DNA of 42,263 bases, from positions 1 to 42,263 of the forward strand of contig JAFVZS010000091.1 in the NCBI GenBank assembly GCA_017508015.1, read 5' to 3'. The notes below the pieces were generated by a model. It made no database searches. It was given only the letters and a program-made list of their open reading frames with translations, and was not told the origin of the DNA. The stretch comes from Lentisphaeria bacterium. Lineage in GTDB: Bacteria; Verrucomicrobiota; Lentisphaeria; Victivallales; Victivallaceae. Within the stretch, counting starts at the first letter, position 1. Each line of letters begins with the position of its first letter. Of the stretch, positions 9,766-16,695 are shown piece after piece. The translations under genes and the position numbers were made by a program.

Positions 9766-9799
9766 CTTACTTTTCTTTTTTCGTAAAAAGAAAAGTAAG
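9766..9799 (-). terminator. 15-bp perfect palindrome at the end of the repressor gene
   Basis: CTTACTTTTCTTTTT (9766-9780) pairs perfectly with AAAAAGAAAAGTAAG (9785-9799) around a 4-base loop. It abuts the stop codon of the leftward repressor, and read leftward the stem is AT-rich, with a T-rich strand. It may act as a terminator in either direction. Confidence 0.55.
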
Positions 9800-10705
9800 T
9801 TACATTTCGCTGATTTTTTTGACGACAATGCCGATCCAGGCGATATCATCAGGGGAACAGGGAATGATCCGGCCTTCCGGGTTGTCGCTGGTCAGAAGCA
9901 TTTGAGAAGGGGATTGTTTGCGCAAGCGTTTGCAGACGACTTTTTCCGGGATATTGCTTTGTTCGCTGAAGCGGACTACGACGACTTTGTTATCTGGGAT
10001 GGCATTGAGATTTTCTGCCGGTTCGACCAGTACGATATCATCATCGAGGATTCTGGGTTCCATGGAAATGCCGTGTACTTTAAAGGCCCGGGTATCCCGT
10101 CTGGAATCGGCCGGTACCGGTACGGTCAGGGTGGTATCGGGGTCCCAGTTTTGCATGATGACGTTATCGGATTCCAGAGATTCCAGGTGACTGGCGGCGT
10201 TGGCCCACTCTACTACCGGAACGGGGCGAACGAGCATGGCTCCGTCGCGATAGAGTCCGCGTGGTGAGAGCATGGATAATTCACTGCCGGATAGCGGGGA
10301 ATCGGCCGGATCGCAATTGAGGACATCGAAAACAGCCGAAAGCACATCCGGGAACCAATTCAATTCTCCGTTGAAAAGGCGGTTTATGGTAGTTTGTGAA
10401 TCGTAACCGATCGCGCGGCGCAGCTGTTCGGTGGAATTCATGCCGTTTTCAGCCATTTTCTGCCGGATAAATTCCCGCAGAGCGGCACTGTTTTTGATGG
10501 TACCGGAAGTGGCCGGTAGTGGTGGAAGTTCCAAAACGGCCTGTAATTTTTCCCAGCAGTCATCGGTAATTGATTTTACTTTACCGCTTAAATAGCGGGA
10601 GATATTGGAGGCACTTACCTGGCATTTGGCGGCCAGTTCTTTGGCATCTCCGGCTTGTGCGACTGCCTTGCGCAGGGCTTGGAGTATTCTGTCATCGATT
10701 CTCAT
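9800..10705 (-). CDS. Phage-type repressor: two HTH domains plus S24 (LexA/CI-like) peptidase domain
   Basis: This 301-residue protein starts at ATG 10705, which has AAAGG upstream; longer upstream starts lack one. Residues 1-60 form an XRE-like helix-turn-helix (VSASNISRYLSG). Residues 70-132 look like a second HTH (SQTTINRLFNGELNWFPDVL). Residues about 160-295 form a LexA/CI-like S24 domain with HGISMEP (Ser214 nucleophile) and VVCKRL (Lys259 general base). A canonical Ala-Gly cleavage site is not obvious; EWANAASH near 166-173 lies about where one is expected. It is divergent from the packaging genes, and three operator-like palindromes lie between. It probably represses the rightward genes and itself, with release on DNA damage as in lambdoid systems. 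That regulation is inferred. Confidence 0.88.
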   Translation of the reverse strand: MRIDDRILQALRKAVAQAGDAKELAAKCQVSASNISRYLSGKVKSITDDCWEKLQAVLELPPLPATSGTIKNSAALREFIRQKMAENGMNSTEQLRRAIGYDSQTTINRLFNGELNWFPDVLSAVFDVLNCDPADSPLSGSELSMLSPRGLYRDGAMLVRPVPVVEWANAASHLESLESDNVIMQNWDPDTTLTVPVPADSRRDTRAFKVHGISMEPRILDDDIVLVEPAENLNAIPDNKVVVVRFSEQSNIPEKVVCKRLRKQSPSQMLLTSDNPEGRIIPCSPDDIAWIGIVVKKISEM

Positions 10706-10745
10706 TTTTTTACCTTTCACAGTATATGGCATCTTACAAGATATA

Positions 10746-10777
10746 AATATACACCTTGATTGCGTGCATGCAAGCAA
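10746..10777 (-). promoter_or_regulatory. Operator-like site O1 over the repressor promoter
   Basis: Core TTGCGTGCATGCAA at 10760-10773 is nearly palindromic. On the minus strand TTGCAT (10773-10768), a 16-bp spacer and TATATT (10751-10746) make a sigma-70-like promoter for the repressor. The operator core covers the -35 and part of the spacer, consistent with autorepression. Confidence 0.6.
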
Positions 10778-10807
10778 TTTTTTTGAAAAAAAAGTTGTTT
10801 TTATGGG

Positions 10808-10835
10808 TTGAAAATTGCATCAATGCAATTATATT
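10808..10835 (+). promoter_or_regulatory. Operator-like site O2 filling the spacer of a rightward promoter
   Basis: TTGAAA (10808-10813), then a 16-bp spacer that is the inverted repeat ATTGCAT-CA-ATGCAAT, then TATATT (10830-10835). The operator core TTGCATCAATGCAA is at 10815-10828. A protein bound here would exclude RNA polymerase from the rightward promoter. Confidence 0.6.
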
Positions 10836-10882
10836 GTCTTTTTCTGTGGGCTTAAGCGTGTGCTCAAAATTTTTTACCCGTC

Positions 10883-10910
10883 TTGGTTGCACGCATGCAA
10901 TCAAGATAAT
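10883..10910 (+). promoter_or_regulatory. Operator-like site O3, second rightward promoter candidate
   Basis: Core TTGCACGCATGCAA at 10887-10900 matches O1 in inverted orientation; the flanks extend the match (CTTGATTGC in the inverted copy). TTGGTT (10883-10888), a 16-bp spacer and GATAAT (10905-10910) form a weaker promoter candidate. The centre-to-centre spacings O1-O2 and O2-O3 are about 55 and 72 bp. Confidence 0.55.
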
Positions 10911-10936
10911 AAAACATTAAAGAAAGGATTAGAAAG

Positions 10937-11134
10937 ATGGTTTCAGGCAGGGGGAAGATCTCCGATCCGCTGATTTCCAAAGCCGGTAATATTTATTCGG
11001 CGGCGGGAATTTTGCGGCTTTTCGGAAAAATTTTTCCAAATCGTGTTGACGATCCGGTGCATTTATGGAACAAGTCAATGTGCAGGAGTGATCACCATGA
11101 CTCAAAACAACAATCAAAATACAAAAGGAAGTGA
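10937..11134 (+). CDS. Small unknown protein at the head of the phage cassette
   Basis: A 65-residue frame begins just after the operator region with GAAAGG 9-10 bp upstream of ATG 10937. It has no motif I recognise. Its last 38 bp overlap the following gene in another frame, and the C-terminus (SDHHDSKQQSKYKRK) is low complexity, which lowers the case for it being real. It could be a short early protein or a leader peptide. Confidence 0.35.
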   Translation: MVSGRGKISDPLISKAGNIYSAAGILRLFGKIFPNRVDDPVHLWNKSMCRSDHHDSKQQSKYKRK

Positions 11135-11342
11135 CGATGAGCTTTTGAAGTTGGTCGAAGATGCTTTGTTGAGGCGGGCAACCGGCTACGAGGATGCTTC
11201 CGGCAAAGCGGTTCCCCCGGATGTCCGGGCAGCCATGTACTGGCTGGAAAACCGTTGTCCGGAAAGGTGGAAAAAGAATCGTGCAACGGGTAAAGATGAT
11301 GATCCGGGCGGATTGCTGACTGATGATGAAGCTGCACTTTAA
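11097..11342 (+). CDS. Short terminase-small-subunit-like protein
   Basis: This 81-residue protein uses ATG 11097 with AGGAG at 11084-11088; a longer frame from 11043 lacks a good ribosome site. Residues about 38-58 read PPDVRAAMYWLENRCPERWK, which resembles the PDTTAxIFWLKNRRPxxWRDK signature in many phage small terminase subunits. The N-terminal DNA-binding HTH usual in that family is missing, since only about 35 residues precede the motif. It lies 15 bp before the portal gene, in the usual small-terminase position. It may be a reduced TerS, or a TerS-derived packaging factor that works with the HTH protein encoded upstream of terL. The match is by eye. Confidence 0.6.
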   Translation: MTQNNNQNTKGSDDELLKLVEDALLRRATGYEDASGKAVPPDVRAAMYWLENRCPERWKKNRATGKDDDPGGLLTDDEAAL

Positions 11343-11357
11343 TGAAGAGGAGAAATC

Positions 11358-12737
11358 GTGAAAAATTATATCTTTCACCGTAAAAATGCGGAATATGCCG
11401 CCAATGAACGCCGCTGGCGGCGTGCTGCCGAGGCTTATTCCGGCGGCCGGGAATATATTGAACAGGCACTGATCCGGCATGTTTCGGAGATCGATCTGGA
11501 ATTTTCCGAACGCCGCCGCCGCGCCTATTACTTCAATTATCCCCGGGCTATCGCACGGCGTATAACTCAATATGCTTTGAGTGTCGATCCGGTACGGCGC
11601 AATGCGGATCCTGAATTGCTGGAAGATTGGAGCCGCACCGGTTTGCGCACCAATGAGGTCATGCGTCAGTTATCCACACTGCTCAATGTTTACGGCCGGG
11701 CGTGGCTGCTGGTGGATATGCCGATATTTGACGGCACTCCCAGCCGTTTGCAGGCGAAAAATGAGCGATTGCGTCCCTATGTGCGGGCCGTTTCACCGCT
11801 TCAGGTGGTGGATTGGGCTTACGGCGAGGATGGCAAATTGCTCTGGGCATTGATCGCCGAAGAGCTGACACTTGCCGAAGATCCATTCTCTCCGCCGGTA
11901 CATCTGCGTCGCCGCCGTCTTTACGACCGGAACAGCTGGCGGCTGTTTGAATACAGTTCCGGCGGAGTGCAGGAGATCGCTTCCGGGATCAATCCCACCG
12001 GCTGTGTGCCGTTGATCGGCGTGACGGAACCGGATGGTTTCGGTTTGTCGGCCAACCACTGGTTCGAAGATGTGGTGCGCATCAGTGAGGCGATTTTGAA
12101 TAATGAATCCGAAGCGCAGATGAATACGGTCAAGCAGATGTTCGGCATGCTGGTGGTTTCTGATTCATTTGCCCGCAGTGCCCGGAAATTTTCCGGCGCA
12201 GAAAAGAGCAGCGACAACTTTGCCGCCACCGTCGCCCGCAGTGCTGCGATCATTGAATCGGTGGATGAAAAGGGGATCAGCCGTTTTATCAGTCCTTCCG
12301 GGGTGGCTACTGATACCATCCGTGAAGAGAACCGCTATCTCAAACAGGAGTTGTACGACGTGGTAGGATTGGCAGTACAGAGCAATTCCAAAGAGCGGCA
12401 GAGTGCTGAATCCAAGGAGTGGGATTTCCAGAATGTAGCTCAATTTCTCGCAGTCCGGGCCGAATTGCTCGAACAGGCCGAATTGGATGCCTGGAAGCTC
12501 ATGCGCCGCTATGATTTGGATCTGGCGGTGCCGGAGATCCATTATAACCGCCGGTTTGCAGTCGGTGATCTGGCTTCCGGTATTGCCGGGCTGCTGCAAT
12601 TGTCGGAAATCCCCGGCGGCAATGCCTACCGCCGGGCCGTCAGCCGGACGGCTGTCGAATTACTGGGCAATATCGGGCCGGTAAGTGCCGGTGAAAAGGA
12701 AAAGATCATTCACGAAATCGATCAGGAGAATGAGTAA
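11358..12737 (+). CDS. Phage portal protein
   Basis: This 459-residue protein has portal length and character: N-terminal aromatic/basic segment (YYFNYPRAIARRITQYALSV), a mixed alpha/beta middle, and a long helix-rich C-terminal third (about 320-400, QELYDVVGLAVQSNSKERQS) matching the stem and crown helices of portals. Position before a scaffold-like gene and the capsid gene supports this. Portals form the dodecameric ring at one capsid vertex through which terminase loads DNA. The start has GAGGAG upstream at 11345-11350. The stop overlaps the next start by one base (TAATG), which implies coupled translation. The family is assigned from pattern and context rather than from a short signature motif. 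Confidence 0.75.
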   Translation: MKNYIFHRKNAEYAANERRWRRAAEAYSGGREYIEQALIRHVSEIDLEFSERRRRAYYFNYPRAIARRITQYALSVDPVRRNADPELLEDWSRTGLRTNEVMRQLSTLLNVYGRAWLLVDMPIFDGTPSRLQAKNERLRPYVRAVSPLQVVDWAYGEDGKLLWALIAEELTLAEDPFSPPVHLRRRRLYDRNSWRLFEYSSGGVQEIASGINPTGCVPLIGVTEPDGFGLSANHWFEDVVRISEAILNNESEAQMNTVKQMFGMLVVSDSFARSARKFSGAEKSSDNFAATVARSAAIIESVDEKGISRFISPSGVATDTIREENRYLKQELYDVVGLAVQSNSKERQSAESKEWDFQNVAQFLAVRAELLEQAELDAWKLMRRYDLDLAVPEIHYNRRFAVGDLASGIAGLLQLSEIPGGNAYRRAVSRTAVELLGNIGPVSAGEKEKIIHEIDQENE

Positions 12738-13168
12738 TGTCAAACAATGAAAATGATGAAAGCCGGGAACTCCCGGTTGAACCGCAGGAAAAAAGTCCGG
12801 AAGAGCGACTGACCGAACTGGAAAATGAATACTCTCTGCTGCAACAGAAGTATTCCGCATTGCAGCAGCGCAACATTCTGGAAAAGGTTTGCTTTGAAAG
12901 CGGTTGTACTGACCCCGGATATTTGCAATTTTGTGCGGAGCGCAAAGGTGTCAACCTTGAAGATACGGAAGCTCTGCGGCAGTTCGCCGGTGAACTTGCC
13001 GTTTCCGCTCCGGGGGTCTTCAGTGCCCGGATCATTCCCGGCAGCAGTGCCGGGAGTGCCAAATTATCCACCTCCCCGTCCGGGATTGCGGAGGAGGCAT
13101 TTCCCGGTGACCGGATCGCCTTGATTGCACTGTCGATCGACAATGCTCCGGATGTTTCCGGCCGATAA
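12737..13168 (+). CDS. Putative capsid scaffold protein
   Basis: This 143-residue acidic protein has an N-terminal coiled coil (about 15-50, SPEERLTELENEYSLLQQKY) and a Ser/Gly/Pro-rich C-terminal part. Scaffold proteins of tailed phages have this composition and lie between portal and major capsid genes, as here. No protease motif is visible, so the head may mature without a dedicated prohead protease. The function is inferred from composition and position. A minor head protein is the alternative. Confidence 0.6.
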   Translation: MSNNENDESRELPVEPQEKSPEERLTELENEYSLLQQKYSALQQRNILEKVCFESGCTDPGYLQFCAERKGVNLEDTEALRQFAGELAVSAPGVFSARIIPGSSAGSAKLSTSPSGIAEEAFPGDRIALIALSIDNAPDVSGR

Positions 13169-13202
13169 TATAAACATAATTCAAAAAAAAGGAAAAACAA
13201 AC

Positions 13203-14360
13203 ATGCTTTACAACTATTCTTTCGCCAACCGTAAACGTGACCTGTCTGATGTGATGGCAACTGTCATCAAGGATGAGCCGCGTTTCATTTCCAACTTCCG
13301 CACTGCTCCGGATGCCGCTTCTGCCAAACATGAATATCTGGAAGATCAGCTCACCGGCAGGGGTGTCGCCGCCACTGCCATTGCCGATGGTGTGCTGACT
13401 TTGAGTGCCGCCGATGCCGCCAAACTCAAAGTCGGTACTTTGCTGGCCCTCAAAGATGATCCGGCCCTTTTCCGCGTGACTGCTGTGACCGGTGAAACTG
13501 CCGCGCTGGAATTGGCCGGCAGCAACGGTTCCAACCTTACTGCGGCGACCGGTTTGCCTGCAGAGGGCGGCAAATTTCTCATCGTTTCCACGCCGATGGG
13601 TGAAGGAACTTCCAACGGCGACGGTGAAGAAAATTATCATCTTTCCACGGTGGAGTGGAATGCCACGCAGATCTTCCGTAAAGAGATCGTGCTTTCCGGA
13701 ACTGCTCTGGCGGTAAATCTTTACGGCAATGCCGACAATCAGTTGAACCGTCAGACCGCTTTTGCTCTTGCCGACCTTGCCCGTGATCTCAACCGGGTGG
13801 CACTTTTCGGCCGCCGGGTGGAAGCGACGGTAAACACCAGAGGCGAGGCCGGAGGATTGTACTTTTTCGGTACGCAGCCGGGAGTTCCGGTGATCGATGC
13901 CGCCAAAAGTAAATTGGATAGCTTCCTGATCAATGATGCGGCACAGGCGATCCTCGGCGAGGGTGGTGATCCGATGCAGATCCTCTGTTCCCCCGGTCAG
14001 GCACGGGTTATTTCCAATGAATACCGTGACCGTATTCAAATTCTGCGTTCCGATGACCGCCGCGGGGCGTATGTTGCAGTCATCGTCAACGAAATCAACG
14101 GCAGAGGCATGACCATCATGGCCGATCCGGATATGCCCGACGGTGATGCGTGGGTGCTGGATACCGGTTGTTTCGCTCTGGCCAGTCTTTCCGGCAGAGC
14201 GATCACCGATATGGATGCCACGCCTGGTGGTTTCGACGGCATCCGCCGGGTGGCGATCGGTGAATTGACCTTTGAATTCAAAAACGTCAAACAGCGTTGC
14301 TGCCGGATCAAAAATCTGCTTGCCAGCAGTGAAGCGATCGCCGCTTTGCGCAATGCATAA
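13203..14360 (+). CDS. Major capsid protein, SU10/DUF5309-like (HK97 fold)
   Basis: This 385-residue protein starts at ATG 13203 with AAAGGAAA upstream; the frame is open further upstream but without a ribosome site. The N-terminal NRKRDLSDVMATVIKDEPRF followed by KHEYLEDQL matches the SU10-type major head proteins, whose N-terminus reads RDLSDVI... then HEWxxD. The C-terminus (GELTFEFKNVKQRCCRIKNL) fits the same family. It forms the capsid shell. A perfect 11-bp GC-rich hairpin follows the gene, as is common after highly expressed capsid genes. Codon use agrees with the rest of the cassette and with the host genes. Confidence 0.8.
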   Translation: MLYNYSFANRKRDLSDVMATVIKDEPRFISNFRTAPDAASAKHEYLEDQLTGRGVAATAIADGVLTLSAADAAKLKVGTLLALKDDPALFRVTAVTGETAALELAGSNGSNLTAATGLPAEGGKFLIVSTPMGEGTSNGDGEENYHLSTVEWNATQIFRKEIVLSGTALAVNLYGNADNQLNRQTAFALADLARDLNRVALFGRRVEATVNTRGEAGGLYFFGTQPGVPVIDAAKSKLDSFLINDAAQAILGEGGDPMQILCSPGQARVISNEYRDRIQILRSDDRRGAYVAVIVNEINGRGMTIMADPDMPDGDAWVLDTGCFALASLSGRAITDMDATPGGFDGIRRVAIGELTFEFKNVKQRCCRIKNLLASSEAIAALRNA

Positions 14361-14393
14361 GAGATTTTGAAGGTTTATTGTGACACCATCGCT

Positions 14394-14422
14394 CTTTCCC
14401 CCCGTTCAATGCGGGGGGAAAG
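14394..14422 (+). terminator. GC-rich hairpin after the major capsid gene
   Basis: CTTTCCCCCCG (14394-14404) pairs with CGGGGGGAAAG (14412-14422) around a 7-base loop, 33 bp after the capsid stop codon. No T-run follows, so it may stabilise the 3' end of the capsid mRNA or attenuate rather than fully terminate. Confidence 0.6.
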
Positions 14423-14443
14423 GGAATTTCGGAGATATGAGCT

Positions 14444-14866
14444 ATGACACTGATTGAAATCGATGAATTTTTCCGGGAACATCCGCTGAAAGAAAGCTAC
14501 TTCAAATTCAGCGATACCGAACGTGCCGGAATCGCTGCTGTGGCGGAGCGTGATGTGACTGCGGCAGTGGCCAATGTGCCGCAAATTTCCGCCAAAGAAC
14601 AGCAACTGGTCGATGCTGCGATTGCTGAACAGACCGTTTTTCTGATGCTCAATCCGGAATATCTGACCGGCATTTTCACCCGTATCGAAAATATCGGTTC
14701 AGCCGGAAACAGCCGCCGTTTCAGCGGTCAGGAGTCTCCGCTGGGGCAGCGGCCGGCAGCTTTGATCGCTCCGCTGCTTGAACGCAGCAGCAGTACCGGC
14801 AGCAGCAGTGCCGCCGCCGGAAACCGTGAAGCTTTGCCGCCGGTTATATCGCTTTTGCGCGGTTGA
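14444..14866 (+). CDS. Putative head completion/connector protein
   Basis: This 140-residue protein follows the capsid gene. It has an alpha-helical N-terminal half (FSDTERAGIAAVAERDVTAA then EQQLVDAAIAEQTVFLMLNP), which resembles the small helical connectors (HK97 gp6-like, DnaT-like) that dock on the portal, and a Ser/Ala/Gly-rich C-terminus (RSSSTGSSSAAAGN). GGAGATATGAGCT lies upstream of the ATG. No tail gene follows, so if it is a connector it would seal the head or receive tails from another element. The assignment rests on position and helical pattern. Confidence 0.55.
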   Translation: MTLIEIDEFFREHPLKESYFKFSDTERAGIAAVAERDVTAAVANVPQISAKEQQLVDAAIAEQTVFLMLNPEYLTGIFTRIENIGSAGNSRRFSGQESPLGQRPAALIAPLLERSSSTGSSSAAAGNREALPPVISLLRG

Positions 14867-14895
14867 GGATAATTTTTACAGAAGAGGAGAGTTTT

Positions 14896-15396
14896 ATGAA
14901 TAACCCGGAATGTTACGGAAAATTTCCCAACGGCACATCCCCGTGTGCCAAGTGTGATTACTTTGATTCCTGCCGCTATTATGCCGCCACGGCAAAAAAG
15001 ATGAACCGGCGGGAAAAGAATACCGTCAGTTTTGAAACGGCAGGTTTTATGGCGGAAACGGCAGTTTTTCCGGAAATCCCCGATGCTGAAAGCATTTCCG
15101 AAAAGGCGGGTCTCATTGATGTGGTCGGCCGTTTTTTCCGCTATCTGCTTGATCTGGATGATTATACTCTGGCGATGATCTGTCAGGTCATCTGCGGAGA
15201 TGCCGGCGGCAGACCGGCAACGGTCAGTGCTTTGAGCGGTCAGATGGGCTGTTCCCGGCAGGCCACCCACCGGAAACTTCTGACGATCATTGCGGAACAT
15301 CCGGAACTTTCCGGATTTTTCGGCAGTTTGATGCCGAAAATTTCCCGTTCCAGAAATATGTTCTGGCGGCATCGCCGGAATGAGTGCTGCAAATGA
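14896..15396 (+). CDS. Cys-cluster and HTH protein, candidate regulator or terminase DNA-recognition subunit
   Basis: This 166-residue protein starts at ATG 14896 with GAGGAG upstream (14883-14888). Residues 6-28 carry four Cys (CYGKF...SPCAKCDYFDSC), a possible metal site. Residues about 107-131 (TVSALSGQMGCSRQATHRKL) form a convincing helix-turn-helix. It lies 14 bp before the terminase large subunit gene. An HTH protein in that spot could recognise packaging sites, supplying the DNA-binding half missing from the short TerS-like protein, or could regulate late transcription. I do not recognise the family. Confidence 0.6.
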   Translation: MNNPECYGKFPNGTSPCAKCDYFDSCRYYAATAKKMNRREKNTVSFETAGFMAETAVFPEIPDAESISEKAGLIDVVGRFFRYLLDLDDYTLAMICQVICGDAGGRPATVSALSGQMGCSRQATHRKLLTIIAEHPELSGFFGSLMPKISRSRNMFWRHRRNECCK

Positions 15397-15410
15397 ACTG
15401 CCGGTGAAAT

Positions 15411-16664
15411 ATGTTCCGTTATACCCCCATTCAGCATAAAGCATTGAAACTGCTTTCCGCACCGGTCGGGCATATCATGCTTTTCGGCGGTTCAAGGTCA
15501 GGCAAAAGCTTTGTTCTGTGCTGTGCTTTGGCCGCAAGGGCCTTGAATGCCCCCGGCAGCCGCCATGCAGTGGTGCGCCGTTACTGTGCCAGTGCCCGCA
15601 CGACCATCGGCTTGGATACCTTGCCCAAGGTGTTGAAAAGCCGTTTCGGCAGTCGGGTACGCTGGAAATTCAACAAGTCGGAAAATTTTTTCCGTTTCGG
15701 CAATTCATCGGAAATTTGGCTGATCGGGCTGGATGACGGTGAAAGGGCCGATAAAATATTGGGTAAGGAGTTTGCAACGATTTACTTCAATGAGTGTTCC
15801 GAATTGGATTATGCCAGCGTACAGACCGCATTGACCCGGTTGGCACAAAACTCTCCGCCGCTGGTCAACCGGGCCTATTATGATTGTAATCCGCCGGGCA
15901 AAAGTCACTGGTGTTACCGGGTTTTTGTCGAAAAATGCGATCCGGTCAGCCGGAAGCGTTTTGCCCATCCGGAAAATTATGCGGCAATGCAGATGAATCC
16001 CAAAGACAACCGGTGCAATCTGCCGGCAGATTACATCGAAAATACCCTTGCCAATCTGCCGCTGCGTCAACAGGAAAGATTCCTGAAAGGTGAATGGCTC
16101 GACGACGAGGAAGGTGCTTTGTGGAGTTATTCCATGATCGATCCGCACCGGAAAAATTCCGCACCGGAACTGGAACGCATAATCGTCGGGATCGATCCGG
16201 CGGTGAATTATTCAGCGTCAAGCGATTATACCGGTATCGTGGCCGCCGGAGTTTCTGCGGATGGCGAGTTTTACGTGCTGGCTGACCGGAGCATGCGGGC
16301 AACTCCTTCTGAATGGGCTCAGGAAGCGGTTAAGCTCTGCGGCTTGCTGAAAGCTGATCAAATCGTTGTCGAGGTGAATAACGGCGGAGAATTGCTGGGA
16401 GCTTTGCTCTCCGGAAAAGATGAAAATATTCCGGTAAAACCGGTGCGGGCATTCAAGGATAAATATTCCCGGGCCGAACCGGTGGCCGCCTTTTACGAAA
16501 GAGGTTTGGTGCATCATGTGGGATACTTCCCGGAATTGGAAGCCCAGATGTGTTCTTTTTGCCCCGGCCGTTATTCCGGATCACCTGACCGGATGAATGC
16601 ATTGGTCTGGGCGGTAAGTGAATTGGCCGCCTTTTCCCCGGGATGCCGCTTTGTCACCGCGTGA
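15411..16664 (+). CDS. Phage terminase large subunit
   Basis: This 417-residue packaging motor has an N-terminal ATPase domain with Walker A FGGSRSGKS (residues 25-33) and Walker B IYFNECSELD (near 123-132), then an RNase-H-like nuclease domain with GIDPAVNYSASSDYTGI (Asp262), VVEVNNGGE and a C-terminal SPDRMNALVWAVSELA. Related terminases usually have SPDRxDAxVWA in the last motif; Asn replaces the second Asp here, while the first, more likely metal ligand, is kept. Length is normal for the family. It is the last gene of the cassette rather than the first, and only 31 bp separate its stop from the stop of the convergent GH99-like gene. Confidence 0.92.
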   Translation: MFRYTPIQHKALKLLSAPVGHIMLFGGSRSGKSFVLCCALAARALNAPGSRHAVVRRYCASARTTIGLDTLPKVLKSRFGSRVRWKFNKSENFFRFGNSSEIWLIGLDDGERADKILGKEFATIYFNECSELDYASVQTALTRLAQNSPPLVNRAYYDCNPPGKSHWCYRVFVEKCDPVSRKRFAHPENYAAMQMNPKDNRCNLPADYIENTLANLPLRQQERFLKGEWLDDEEGALWSYSMIDPHRKNSAPELERIIVGIDPAVNYSASSDYTGIVAAGVSADGEFYVLADRSMRATPSEWAQEAVKLCGLLKADQIVVEVNNGGELLGALLSGKDENIPVKPVRAFKDKYSRAEPVAAFYERGLVHHVGYFPELEAQMCSFCPGRYSGSPDRMNALVWAVSELAAFSPGCRFVTA

Positions 16665-16695
16665 TGCAGCGATTGTAAAGCGGCTTTGCCGGCGG

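Larger units (their letters stand above)
8949..9799. other. 850-bp non-coding tract of repeats and hairpins
   Basis: No convincing gene lies between the large glycosidase and the phage repressor. The tract contains a strong hairpin (8991-9028), a 9-bp tandem repeat (9100-9150), a sequence complementary to that repeat (9246-9262), a 117-bp repeat in two copies, and a palindrome at the repressor end. The small open frames here translate the repeats, carry homopolymer-driven peptides such as FFFRKK, and lack good ribosome sites. Confidence 0.7.
9800..16664. mobile_element. Compact phage-derived head and packaging cassette without tail, lysis or integrase genes
   Basis: A repressor, operator region, TerS-like, portal, scaffold-like, capsid, connector-like, HTH and TerL genes fill 6.9 kb with almost no gaps. 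Both edges are direct: repeats on the left and a host glycosidase gene on the right. I could not see an integrase, transposase, primase, protease, tail or lysis gene, nor direct-repeat attachment sites. All frames are intact. Readings include a decayed prophage, a capsid-forming satellite dependent on a helper phage, or a domesticated particle-forming locus. Confidence 0.65.

Noticed and set aside
8982-9905. Several small open frames in the repeat tract, some giving similar peptides such as FFFRKKSNSHFES
   Set aside because: They are translations of the 117-bp repeat and the 9-bp repeat, without good ribosome sites.
13032-14039. Long minus-strand frame opposite the capsid gene (also others at 1146-2081 and 39590-40480)
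   Set aside because: These are shadows of strong plus-strand genes; codon-position bias belongs to the other strand and no motifs are seen.
16569-16640. Loss of nuclease activity in TerL because the last motif has Asn in place of Asp
   Set aside because: The more likely metal-binding Asp of the SPDR motif is kept; the change alone does not show loss of activity.
9766-16695. Attachment sites flanking the phage cassette
   Set aside because: No direct repeat common to the two edges could be seen, and no tRNA gene is at either edge.
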